This document shows, in pieces, positions 7,762-15,168 of a DNA stretch of 64,000 nucleotides. Each line of letters begins with the position of its first letter. Position 1 is the first letter of the stretch. The notes beneath the pieces were generated by a model, which was given only the letters and a program-made list of their open reading frames with translations, was not told the origin of the DNA and made no database searches. The stretch is from Rhodobacterales bacterium LSUCC0031. GTDB lineage: Bacteria; Pseudomonadota; Alphaproteobacteria; Rhodobacterales; Rhodobacteraceae. The translations under genes were made by a program, and so were the position numbers. The stretch covers positions 1,042,001 to 1,106,000 of the forward strand of contig WVSP01000001.1 of the NCBI GenBank assembly GCA_015689735.1. Direction: 5' to 3'.

Positions 7762-8649
7762 TCACAGCGGCAAATGCCGCTGCATCTTATCGGTCTGTGC
7801 CAATGTCGTCGCCGCATGCCGCGCTGCGAGAAAGGGTGCTGGGGCCGCATGCTGGTAACCATGGTCCTTGTTCAGGCGGCCATCTTCATGAACTGGCACC
7901 TCGGGCCGGCAATTGGCCAACACATCGTCCACGGGGTCGATCCCAGCCATATCGGCCAGATCGGCCAGATTGTTGATCCGAAACCGCCCCTGTGTGCGGC
8001 TTTCGATCACACCCTGCTCAGCCAATTGACCCAGCGTGCGACAGATCGTTTCGACGGTTGTATTCGTCATATCGGCCCAATCGCGCCGTGAGATCGGCAC
8101 CGTAACGATCATCCCGCCATCGGGCAAATCTTCGGTCGGCATGATCTCGGCGGCCATGACAAGAAAGGCGATGATCCGCTCACGGCTGCTCAGAGCACCG
8201 CGCCGCCACAAGAATTCAAGCTGGCGGGCATGTTGCTCCGCGGCGGCGCGCAAGACCTGCATCCGCAGCGCAGGCTCTCGTTCGAAAAGACGACGTAAAA
8301 CTTGGGGGTCAAAGCTGCAAATCTCGACATCGGTTGCCGCACTGATGCTGCATTTGCCCTCTGGCTCAAGCCACGCGCCCACAGGATCGGCAGGCAATGT
8401 CAGCCCCACGATGCTGCGCCGCCCGTCTTCGAGAATGCGCTCCGTCCGCAGGTAGCCGCGGCGCAAGATGCCGGTCAACTTCGGGCTTTCGCCTTCATCT
8501 TGTAAAACCCACCCCGAGGGGAGCTTGCGTACCCTAATGCCGGCCCGCCCGACCGACGCGGCCGCGACCGCCTTGCAGACTGTGCGGGTGCGTAGTGTAC
8601 ACGATCCACATGCATCTTGGGCCGCTTGGCCGTTTTGCGCTGTCGCCAT
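7762..8649 (-). CDS. FNR-type transcription regulator with N-terminal Cys cluster
   Basis: 295 residues. Cys14, Cys17 and Cys25 (ACGSC...TVC) resemble the 4Fe-4S cluster arm of FNR/FnrL, with Cys100 and Cys111 as candidates for the fourth ligand. The cNMP-binding-type beta barrel runs to about residue 130. The HTH domain has NTTVETICRTLGQL; the E-T-x-x-R pattern matches the recognition helix of E. coli FNR (E209, R213), which reads TTGAT half-sites. GGGAGG lies 9 nt before the ATG. The C-terminus is about 50 residues longer than in FNR. It is the likely oxygen sensor for the boxes in this island; no box lies before this gene itself. Confidence 0.8.
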   Translation of the reverse strand: MATAQNGQAAQDACGSCTLRTRTVCKAVAAASVGRAGIRVRKLPSGWVLQDEGESPKLTGILRRGYLRTERILEDGRRSIVGLTLPADPVGAWLEPEGKCSISAATDVEICSFDPQVLRRLFEREPALRMQVLRAAAEQHARQLEFLWRRGALSSRERIIAFLVMAAEIMPTEDLPDGGMIVTVPISRRDWADMTNTTVETICRTLGQLAEQGVIESRTQGRFRINNLADLADMAGIDPVDDVLANCRPEVPVHEDGRLNKDHGYQHAAPAPFLAARHAATTLAQTDKMQRHLPL

Positions 8650-8678
8650 CTGTCAATGCCTCCCTTTTTGATAGGTTT

Positions 8679-9158
8679 TCAACCTTCGGTCACTTGTGAT
8701 TGTGCGATGATCGCGCGGACCCGTTGGCGCAGTGCGCCTTCGGGTAGCGTCATGAGTTGGCGCGCGGACTGCGTGATGAGCCCGTCACGCAAAACCGCCG
8801 AAAGGTGCGTTTGCAAGGTTGGTAGGATTGATGGATCGGCCAAAATGACCAGTCGATCAAAGTGATGGGCATGATGACGTAGCTCGAGGAACGACAAGAT
8901 GTCCTCCACGAAATCTACCATGTCGCGGCGCAGGGCCGCAGCGATCGCAGCTGTCGCTGCTGCCCCATTGGACCCTTGTGCAGCCGTGCTATGTTGCGCG
9001 ACCCCAGGCTTGTCCTCTGGCGCGACAATCGCACGAAGATGCGCGCCGGATGCATGGCTGATGAATTCGATCGGCTCTTCGCCGTCAAGGCCATTGAACC
9101 CGCGCAGCACCCTCGCTCGCTTCGGGTCGATCACCAGTGCCCACGTCCGAACAGCCAT
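8679..9158 (-). CDS. Host_attach / baeRF-like protein
   Basis: 159 residues. The start RTWALVIDPKRARVLRG and the later HFDRLVILADPSILPTLQTH and LPEGALRQRV match the Host_attach family (PF10116), related to bacterial release-factor-like folds. Its biochemical role is not established; the family name comes from an Agrobacterium attachment phenotype. An FNR box is centred about 70 nt upstream. The fnr-like gene starts 29 bp after this gene ends, so the two may share a transcript. Confidence 0.75.
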   Translation of the reverse strand: MAVRTWALVIDPKRARVLRGFNGLDGEEPIEFISHASGAHLRAIVAPEDKPGVAQHSTAAQGSNGAAATAAIAAALRRDMVDFVEDILSFLELRHHAHHFDRLVILADPSILPTLQTHLSAVLRDGLITQSARQLMTLPEGALRQRVRAIIAQSQVTEG

Positions 9159-9220
9159 TGCGCCCCCAATTCATTACCGATGCAATATTTGCATTTCGTC
9201 ACAAAAGGACCGATCGGACA

Positions 9221-9234
9221 TTGATCTAGCGCAA
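9221..9234 (+). promoter_or_regulatory. FNR-type box, TTGATCTAGCGCAA
   Basis: TTGAT-N4-CGCAA between the divergent Host_attach gene (start 9158) and the second Crp/Fnr gene (start 9423). Its spacing suits the Host_attach promoter. An AT-rich stretch at about 9260-9320 follows on the side of the Crp/Fnr gene. Confidence 0.65.
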
Positions 9235-9422
9235 TGAAGAGCCACCTATTCGTTCGTATGATTGACATAGTGAAACAAAAGGTAGATTTTTTTGATATTA
9301 AAATAGTATTTAGTTCAACCAAAGAGCGAGTAGCGTGTGCTTTGCCATTCTGTGGTGCTCTTTGCGTCAGTCCAATTGATTGGTCCCGATGGATGCGCGT
9401 CATCTGCGGGCAGGGAGGGGTA

Positions 9423-10205
9423 ATGACGTTTCTCGATGCGACTAATCGCTTGTGCGCCTTCAGCATGATCGCGGATCTGGCAGAATTGCCGCATGATCTG
9501 CGCGAAGCCTTGAACAAGATCTGTCAGCTGCGCCATCTGCGCCAAGGTCAGGTGATTGCCCATCCCGGCGAGCCCCATGATCTGGTCGGCTTTGTGGCTG
9601 AAGGAATATTGCGCATGCAAAAAACCTTGCCTGATGGCCGCCAACATGTCGTTGGCTTGCTGGTGCCAGGTGATGTCTATGGCCGCGTCTTCGATGGTGC
9701 GATGCAGTTCTCGATCGAGGCTGCAACAGAGGCCAAGGTATTCGTCTTTCCCCGGCATGCTTTCGAAGCGTTGCTTTCAGCCTCGCCTGCGCTTGACCGG
9801 CTGATGCTATTGCATTTTTTGACTGAAATCGATCGCACCCGTGATTGGATGGTGATCTTGTCCAATCCCAAGGTGCGTGGCCGCTTGGCCGGGTTCTTGA
9901 TGATGCTTTGCACCCGGTTTCGCAATATCGAAGGGATGCTGGGCTCGATGAACGGCATGTTGACGGTCAGCATTCCGATCAGCCGGGCCGATCTGGCGCA
10001 TCTGTTGGGGGCGCGGGCAGAATCGATCAGCCGTGCCTTTCACGCGTTGGCCGATGATGGGATGATTGACATCATTCGCCCTGATCTGGTCGTTTTGCGC
10101 AGTATCGAAGATCTCGCCGACGAGGCGGGTGAGCCCGAAATGGGTGAGGCGATATTGACCGAAGACCTGCCAAGCCACCGCATCGGATCGCTACGGCGGC
10201 TATAG
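9423..10205 (+). CDS. Crp/Fnr-family transcription regulator without an Fe-S arm
   Basis: 260 residues from the ATG at 9423, with AGGGAGGGG just upstream; a start at 9234 would read through an AT-rich, poorly coding leader. The effector barrel (LRQGQVIAHPGEPHDLVGFV, DGRQHVVGLLVPGD) is followed by the HTH SRADLAHLLGARAESISRAF. E-S-I-S-R keeps the Glu, Ser and Arg used by FNR/DNR to read TTGA half-sites. There is no N-terminal Cys cluster, so it cannot hold the FNR-type 4Fe-4S centre; a DNR-like sensor of NO or another signal is possible. It may share targets with the FNR-like protein at 7762-8649. Confidence 0.82.
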   Translation: MTFLDATNRLCAFSMIADLAELPHDLREALNKICQLRHLRQGQVIAHPGEPHDLVGFVAEGILRMQKTLPDGRQHVVGLLVPGDVYGRVFDGAMQFSIEAATEAKVFVFPRHAFEALLSASPALDRLMLLHFLTEIDRTRDWMVILSNPKVRGRLAGFLMMLCTRFRNIEGMLGSMNGMLTVSIPISRADLAHLLGARAESISRAFHALADDGMIDIIRPDLVVLRSIEDLADEAGEPEMGEAILTEDLPSHRIGSLRRL

Positions 10206-10227
10206 CAAGGTTTGAACACCACTGGCC

Positions 10228-10242
10228 TGCCCCTCAGGGGCA
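10228..10242. terminator. small hairpin between convergent genes
   Basis: TGCCCC and GGGGCA flank the loop TCA, which contains the stop codon of the minus-strand lipoprotein gene. It sits in the 28-bp junction of two convergent genes. The stem is short and termination is uncertain. Confidence 0.3.
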
Positions 10243-10518
10243 AGCCGCTTCAAAATAGGTGCCGTCGCCACGGGCATATGCGCAGCGCCCCGTGGCACTG
10301 TTTTGTGCGACCAAGGTACCGGCCGCCGCCCCCGCCAAGGCCGCGATCAGCCGCCAATTGCCATCGGCATCGAACGCCTCGGCCGTCAAGAGGCCCGTAG
10401 CAGCACCCGCCGTCATGCCGACCAAGGTGCGTTGTTCGCTGGTCAGGTTTTCACAGCCCGCCACCAAGGTCGTTCCCAGCCCTAGCATCAGCCCAGCAAT
10501 CGTCATGCGCGCGCTCAT
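10234..10518 (-). CDS. small glycine-zipper lipoprotein
   Basis: 94 residues. The signal peptide ends in the lipobox LVAG/C (MLGLGTTLVAGCEN). The mature part has GMTAGAATGLL and ALAGAAAGTLVAQ, small-residue repeats of the glycine-zipper kind that insert into or line membranes. The C-terminus has two Cys (RCAYARGDGTYFEAAC), perhaps a disulfide. It starts with an ATGA overlap on the stop codon of the CBS gene, so the two are translationally coupled and share its FNR-box promoter. Function is unknown. Confidence 0.7.
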   Translation of the reverse strand: MSARMTIAGLMLGLGTTLVAGCENLTSEQRTLVGMTAGAATGLLTAEAFDADGNWRLIAALAGAAAGTLVAQNSATGRCAYARGDGTYFEAACP

Positions 10519-10958
10519 GCCCGTGCCTCCGTTGCCTTTCCGTCGTGATGGGCCGCGACCGCTTGCAGCACCTCGCCCGAAAGGCTGCGGCTGACCGCAT
10601 GGGCGATGTCGCCAAGGCTGAGCATGCCAACAAGGCGCTTATTGTCGTCGATCACCGCCAAGCGACGGATTTTCTTTTGTTCCATTAGATGGATCGCATC
10701 CTCGACAGTTGAGGATGACCTGCACCAGACGATGCCCTTGGTCATGATTTTTTCGGCCGTGGTCTTGGCCGGATCGCGCCCCTTGGCCACCACGCGCAAG
10801 GCGATGTCGCGATCGGTGACCATGCCGATCAGACGGTCATCCTTGCCGATGGGAACAGCGCCGATATCGTCCTTCTCCATCATCTTGGCGATCTCTGCGA
10901 CGCTGGTATCGGCGCTGGCCCAAGTGGCTTTAGGGTGCATTGCATTGGCGATGTCCAT
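10515..10958 (-). CDS. CBS-pair domain protein
   Basis: 147 residues made of one tandem CBS pair: DDIGAVPIGKDDRLIGMVTD and RDIALRV in the first, KKIRRLAVIDDNKRLVGMLS and LGDIAH in the second. Free-standing CBS pairs bind adenosine nucleotides and act as energy sensors, often among hypoxia and universal-stress genes. GGAG lies 7 nt before the ATG. An FNR box is centred about 67 nt upstream, inside the 3' end of the PRPP-synthetase-like gene. Confidence 0.88.
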   Translation of the reverse strand: MDIANAMHPKATWASADTSVAEIAKMMEKDDIGAVPIGKDDRLIGMVTDRDIALRVVAKGRDPAKTTAEKIMTKGIVWCRSSSTVEDAIHLMEQKKIRRLAVIDDNKRLVGMLSLGDIAHAVSRSLSGEVLQAVAAHHDGKATEARA

Positions 10959-11015
10959 GGCTGTCTCCGTGCTTTGGCATGTCTCGGGTCACCATGCGCC
11001 GCCAGGCTGACTTGG

Positions 11016-12035
11016 TCATTGACCGGGCGCAAAGGGCAAGGCGGCGGGGCGTGGCGGTGTTGGCGGTACCGGGGCGGGCGGCCAGATCGGGCCACCATGC
11101 AACCGCGCAATCGCCGCCGCGAGCATCGGGGCAAGGCCGAGCACCCTGAGCTTTGGATCATCCTGTACGAAGGGGCCGACACTATCGGTGACCGTCAGCC
11201 GATCCACCCCGTCACCTTGCCTAAGCCGTGTGATCGCTTGCGCCGAAAATAGCCCATGGCTTGCCATTGCGTGAACGCGCGCTGCGCCATGCGTGCGCGC
11301 GGCTTGGGCTGCACGCAAGATCGTGCCGCCGCCACAGATCATGTCATCGAGAATATAGACCTGTGCGCCCGCAACATCGCCGGCAAAAAGCGACCCCGCG
11401 ACAACACCCGCGCTGCGGCGTTTGTCCATGAAGGCAAAGCCTGCATCCTCCAAGCCGATGCTCTGTACAGCCGCATGCAGCAATTGCGCACGTTTGATGC
11501 CGCCCGGATCAGGCGCCATCACCACGCAAGGCCCGCCGTGATCATCCGCCGCGATCAGGGCTGCAAACAGCGCCTCGGTGGTCAGATGCAGCGTCGGGAT
11601 GCGAAAAGCGTTCTCGAATGCGGCAAGGTTGTGGACATCCACCGTCACGATCTGGTCGCAGCCCATCGCCTCGATCGCTTGCGCGATATAACGCGCCGAA
11701 ATCGGATCATGCGCCTTGGTGCGGCGATCCTTGCGCATATAGGGCAGGTAGGGGGCGATCAGGCTAATCCGCGCGGCACCAAGATCGCGGCACGCGGCGC
11801 AAAAGAACATCGCCCGCATGAGCCGGTCATTGCACGAGGCATCCTGCCCCCCCTGCAAGGCGGCAAGGATAAAGACATCATGGCCACGTGGATCGGTCAA
11901 GGGGCGGGCCTTGTGCTCGCCCATCTCGAAATCGCGTTCCTCATGCGGTGCAACGCCCCAGCCGCCCACTGCGGCGATGCGCTGGCCCAAATCCTCGATC
12001 CCTTTGAGTGCGAAAAACAACATGAGGTCGATCAT
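11016..12035 (-). CDS. atypical ribose-phosphate pyrophosphokinase (PRPP synthetase) paralogue
   Basis: 339 residues. PRPP-synthetase landmarks are present: LIAPYLPYMRKDRRTKAHDP (ATP loop), DVHNLAAFENAF (metal-binding Asp-His), APDPGGIKRAQ and MDKRR. The PRPP-binding loop reads LDDMICGGGT instead of the usual DDMIDTAGT, and the C-terminus is Pro-rich. This points to a divergent paralogue, not the housekeeping Prs. Such copies accompany phosphoribosyltransferases in stress islands. No clear ribosome site precedes the start at 12035 (12023 is an alternative). An FNR box lies just upstream, in the divergent region shared with the DUF2267 gene. Confidence 0.78.
   Translation of the reverse strand: MIDLMLFFALKGIEDLGQRIAAVGGWGVAPHEERDFEMGEHKARPLTDPRGHDVFILAALQGGQDASCNDRLMRAMFFCAACRDLGAARISLIAPYLPYMRKDRRTKAHDPISARYIAQAIEAMGCDQIVTVDVHNLAAFENAFRIPTLHLTTEALFAALIAADDHGGPCVVMAPDPGGIKRAQLLHAAVQSIGLEDAGFAFMDKRRSAGVVAGSLFAGDVAGAQVYILDDMICGGGTILRAAQAARTHGAARVHAMASHGLFSAQAITRLRQGDGVDRLTVTDSVGPFVQDDPKLRVLGLAPMLAAAIARLHGGPIWPPAPVPPTPPRPAALPFAPGQ
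11019..11032 (+). promoter_or_regulatory. FNR-type box, TTGACCGGGCGCAA
   Basis: TTGAC-N4-CGCAA located within the last codons of the PRPP-synthetase-like gene and centred about 67 nt before the CBS gene start at 10958. Confidence 0.6.
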
Positions 12036-12057
12036 GCCGGGTCATGTGCAGGCCGCA

Positions 12058-12071
12058 TTGCGGACAATCAA
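12058..12071 (-). promoter_or_regulatory. FNR-type box, TTGATTGTCCGCAA on the minus strand
   Basis: The plus strand reads TTGCGGACAATCAA. The box sits between the divergent PRPP-synthetase-like gene (start 12035) and the DUF2267 gene (start 12130, centre about 65 nt away). The spacing fits the DUF2267 promoter better. Confidence 0.65.
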
Positions 12072-12129
12072 TGCAGAGCCCCCGGCGTGCAGACAGCCTG
12101 ACATGACAAAACCCGCGAAAGGATTTTCC

Positions 12130-12531
12130 ATGTCGGATACTGGTATCGCTTCGCTTGATCATGCCCCCGATGTCTTGCGCCATTGGCTCGACGTGATCTG
12201 TGATGATCTCGGGTGGTCGGACCAGCGCAGGGCCTATCTGCTTTTGCGTGAAACGCTGCATGGGTTGCGCGATATGATGGGCGTGGATGAAGCGGCCGCG
12301 TTTGGCGCCCAACTCCCGATCTTGGTGCGCGGCGTGTTCTTCGAGGGGTGGAACCCGACCTTCCCAAGCGCCCCATCCGCGCCCGTCCTAGACCTGGATA
12401 CAAAACAACGCGACGCCGCCGAGCGCGCTGTGGCGGCGGTGATGGCGCTGCTGCTCCAGCATTTGCGCACGGGGGTGATCGCCCAGACGCGATCAGAGCC
12501 GTGCCGCCCCATGCCCACGGTCGGTGCGTGA
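12130..12531 (+). CDS. DUF2267 protein
   Basis: 133 residues from the ATG at 12130, with AAAGGA 6 nt upstream. The core APDVLRHWLDVICDDLG and AYLLLRETLHGLRD, followed by AFGAQLPILVRGVFFEGWNP, is typical of DUF2267, a small helical family common in stress-gene clusters and of unknown function. Its stop overlaps the start of the APH-like gene by one base (TGATG), so the two are coupled. An FNR box lies upstream. Confidence 0.85.
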   Translation: MSDTGIASLDHAPDVLRHWLDVICDDLGWSDQRRAYLLLRETLHGLRDMMGVDEAAAFGAQLPILVRGVFFEGWNPTFPSAPSAPVLDLDTKQRDAAERAVAAVMALLLQHLRTGVIAQTRSEPCRPMPTVGA

Positions 12532-13575
12532 TGACGCTGACCCACTCTGGGGTCGCCTTGCCGCATGCGCGTGGCAATGGATTGGGCGAGAAATGCGATT
12601 TCATGATGCATCGGGCATGGCCACAACGCCCGCTGCCGCAGATGATCGAAACCCACGCCTCTTTGATCTTTCTGACCAATGACCGGGCATATAAGCTCAA
12701 AAAGCCTGTGCAACTCCCGCATGCCGATATGCGCAGCCTGGCCGCGCGCGAGGCCCTTTGCGTTGAGGAGTTGCGCTTGAACCGCGCGTTGGCGCGTGAT
12801 GTCTATCTTGGCCTCATCGCGCTGGTGCGCCGCCCGGACGGGTCCTTGGGTCTGGGCGGCCCCGGCCGTGTGATTGATTGGCTGGTCGAAATGGTCCGCT
12901 TGCCGGCGGCGCAGATGCTCGACCAACGCTTGCTGGTCGGTCCACCGCCAAGCCACGACGAGATTGCAGATTTCGGCCGGGTCATGATCACGTTTTATCG
13001 TCATCAACACGCGCCTCCAGGGGCCGCTGGGCGTTACATGGATCGCTTGACCCGCGAAATGGCGACCGATCTGCGCCATCTCTCGGAGATGCGCGTCCAT
13101 CTTGGCGCAAGTTGGTCCGATACGCTCTTTCAAGATGCGCCGATCATGTTGGCGCAGATGCGCGCGGCAATCGAAACGCGTGGTAAAGCGGGGCTCGTAT
13201 TCGAGGGGCATGGCGATCTGCGTGCCGAGCATGTTTGTTTGATCCGTCCCCCCGTTGCCTTTGACAGGGTCGAGTTCAATCATGACTTCCGGCTGATTGA
13301 CCCACATGACGAGATTGCGGGACTTGGGCTTGAAGCAGCGCAGCTTGGTGCCGAATGGATCGGGCCGCTTCTGTCGGAGCAACTCGCCATGGCGGGTTTC
13401 ACGCCACCGCCCCCCCATGCTGCGCACCGTGTATCTGATGGCGCGCTGCTTGACGCAGGCCCGCCTTGCCATCGATCACCTGCGCGACCCGAGCCCACGC
13501 ACCCCGGCAAAATGGGCTCCCCGTGCGCGCAGTTTCCTCGATATGGCGCGCATGGTTATGGGGGGCGGTGGCTAG
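12531..13575 (+). CDS. APH-like kinase (COG2187 N-terminal half), apparent +1 frameshift
   Basis: Starts at 12531, overlapping the DUF2267 stop. It is similar to the N-terminal, aminoglycoside-phosphotransferase-like half of COG2187 proteins: ETHASLIFLTNDRAYKLKKP, FEGHGDLRAEHVC (catalytic-loop position) and RLIDPHDEIAGLGLE. The AAA-type C-terminal kinase half is absent. The start frame runs to 13643, but after a run of seven C at 13410-13416 its sequence stops looking like the family. The +1 frame then supplies a fitting end (MLRTVYLMARCLTQARLAI, then PAKWAPRARSFLDMARM) to a stop at 13575. One extra C, real or from sequencing, explains this. Confidence 0.65.
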
Positions 13576-14230
13576 GCGTTTGCAGTTGCGCATCAAGCGC
13601 TGCGCTGACCTCGGCATCACTAATTTGCGGAAAATCAGCATAGTGGGCGCCGACCGCATGAAAGGGCAGGGGGTTTTCGAGGCAGATCACCTGATCAACC
13701 AAAGGCCGGATCGCATCAAGCGCTGTGCGCGGAGCAACCGGGATTGCGACGATCACGCGCGCGGGGCCTTGCGCCTGTAGCCACCCCAGTGCGGCCCGTA
13801 GGCTTGCCCCGGTAGCGATCCCGTCATCCACCAGCACGATGGTTCTGCCGCCAAGCCCTATGGCTGCGCGCCCGTCTTGCCAAAGCGCACGGCGGCGCGC
13901 GATCTCGGCCAAGGCGGGTTCGGCCAATGCATCGATATCGGCACCCGACAACCCGGCGGCCTGCGCGATATCTTGATTGATCGCGATGCGGTGCTGCGCT
14001 CCATCGGTCACGGCGGCGACCGCAAGTTCCGGCTGCCCCGGCAGACCAAGCTTGCGCACCAAGACCACATCAAGCGGGGCATGCAGCGCTTGCGCGATCA
14101 CGGCTCCGAGCGGCACACCACCGCGTGGTAAGGCAAGAATGATGGGCGCCTCACGCGCGCCCAAGGCCGCCTTGATCGGTGCGACAAGGCGTTGGGCAGC
14201 GTCGCGGCGATCACGAAAGACCCAGCCCAT
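13556..14230 (-). CDS. phosphoribosyltransferase-family protein
   Basis: 224 residues from the ATG at 14230, starting MGWVFRDRRDAAQRLV. APIILALPRGGVPLG and DVVLVRKLGLPGQPELA are typical of the two-component-like PRTase family found with stress genes. The PRPP loop is IVLVDDGIATGASLRAAL, a good match to the DDGxxTGxT consensus. Substrate unknown; a link to the atypical PRPP synthetase in the same island is plausible. A four-base gap separates it from the small HTH gene upstream. It is convergent with the APH-like gene, overlapping its corrected end by 20 bp. Confidence 0.85.
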   Translation of the reverse strand: MGWVFRDRRDAAQRLVAPIKAALGAREAPIILALPRGGVPLGAVIAQALHAPLDVVLVRKLGLPGQPELAVAAVTDGAQHRIAINQDIAQAAGLSGADIDALAEPALAEIARRRALWQDGRAAIGLGGRTIVLVDDGIATGASLRAALGWLQAQGPARVIVAIPVAPRTALDAIRPLVDQVICLENPLPFHAVGAHYADFPQISDAEVSAALDAQLQTPSHRPP

Positions 14231-14234
14231 GAGC

Positions 14235-14534
14235 TTATCGCCGCCATAATCGCTGAAAAAGAAACCGCATCCATTGATATGGACACCACGCGCGCTTGCC
14301 TTGAAGCGGGGGGATTGCGCCACGCTGCGGGGCGGTTCGCGTTGTGACCGATAAGCGGTGTGCGTCACCGGCGCGGGCCAGCAAGCGGCGCACCATCGTG
14401 CGGTCGATCTGCAAATGGCGCGCGATTTCGTCTTCGCCAAGTCCCAGATCGGCGAACATGGCAACGGTGGCTTCCGGCCAAGGGCCAAGATGGTCGAGCG
14501 CAGGGGTAGGGGGAGTGCGTGGTTGCTCGGTCAT
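14235..14534 (-). CDS. small predicted helix-turn-helix protein
   Basis: 99 residues. WPEATVAMFADLGLGEDEIARHLQIDRTMVRRLLARAG has the spacing of a homeodomain-like HTH, with recognition helix TMVRRLL. The tail is Arg- and aromatic-rich and may not be structured. It lies between the universal stress gene (18-bp gap) and the phosphoribosyltransferase gene (4-bp gap), all on the minus strand, so one FNR-box operon is likely. I do not recognise a named family. Confidence 0.5.
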   Translation of the reverse strand: MTEQPRTPPTPALDHLGPWPEATVAMFADLGLGEDEIARHLQIDRTMVRRLLARAGDAHRLSVTTRTAPQRGAIPPLQGKRAWCPYQWMRFLFQRLWRR

Positions 14535-14552
14535 GATCAGTGCTGCCTTGTC

Positions 14553-15080
14553 TTAATGGACGACGACGACCGTGCGCTCGGTGGCGTGCAAGACCTTTTG
14601 GGTGACACTGCCCAGCACCATCTCGCGCAGCCGCCCCAGCCCACGCCGCCCTAAAACGATCATGCCAGCCGCTTCGGCTTCGGCCAGTTCGAGAATTTCA
14701 TCGGCATAATCGCCGGCGGCATTATGGCTGCGAATATCTTGTGCGCCTGCGGCTTCGGCGCTGCTGCGGGCGCGGGCAAGAATCTCGTCGCCAATTGCCG
14801 CGATGACCAGCACACGTTCGATCTCGCTTTGCGTCGCGGCATAAAAGGCACCAAGGCTTTCAGCCTGCGCACGGGCGCTGAACGTCTCTTGGTGGCGTAG
14901 ATGATCGAGAAGGTGCTCTGTTTCCGCCAATCGTGTCAGTTCGGCCGAGGGACGGGTGTGGAGCTGTACATGGATGATGCTCAGCCCACGCTGGAGCTTG
15001 GCTGACAAAAGTGCGGCACATGCCACGGCGCGTTCACCCGTGGGAGATCCATCCGTTGCCACCAAGATCCGGTCCGTCAT
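14553..15080 (-). CDS. universal stress protein (UspA family)
   Basis: 175 residues from the ATG at 15080, with GGGAGG 8 nt upstream. RILVATDGSPTGERAVACAA is the N-terminal strand-loop. GMIVLGRRGLGRLREMVLGS is the ATP-binding G-2x-G-9x-G(S/T) type signature, followed by VTQKVLHATERTVVVVH. It is a cytoplasmic ATP-binding stress protein. An FNR box is centred 74 nt upstream. It heads a probable operon with the HTH and phosphoribosyltransferase genes. Confidence 0.9.
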   Translation of the reverse strand: MTDRILVATDGSPTGERAVACAALLSAKLQRGLSIIHVQLHTRPSAELTRLAETEHLLDHLRHQETFSARAQAESLGAFYAATQSEIERVLVIAAIGDEILARARSSAEAAGAQDIRSHNAAGDYADEILELAEAEAAGMIVLGRRGLGRLREMVLGSVTQKVLHATERTVVVVH

Positions 15081-15147
15081 CGCGCGCGCCTCCCACTGCT
15101 GGCTCTTGTTTCGTCGGATATTCTCGGACGTCGCGGCCAAGGGTGCA

Positions 15148-15161
15148 TTGCCCGCCATCAA
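15148..15161 (-). promoter_or_regulatory. FNR-type box, TTGATGGCGGGCAA on the minus strand
   Basis: The plus strand reads TTGCCCGCCATCAA. The box is in the gap between the LuxR gene's stop (15169) and the universal stress gene's start (15080), on the same strand, giving the usp operon its own promoter. Confidence 0.65.
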
Positions 15162-15168
15162 TCGGCTG

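Noticed and set aside
12531-13643. Taking the APH-like gene to its in-frame stop at 13643
   Set aside because: The last 75 codons do not look like the family and overlap the phosphoribosyltransferase gene by 88 bp; the +1 frame ends properly at 13575.
14274-14287. TTGATATGGACACC before the phosphoribosyltransferase gene as a tenth FNR box
   Set aside because: Only the left half-site is present; the right half does not match CAA.
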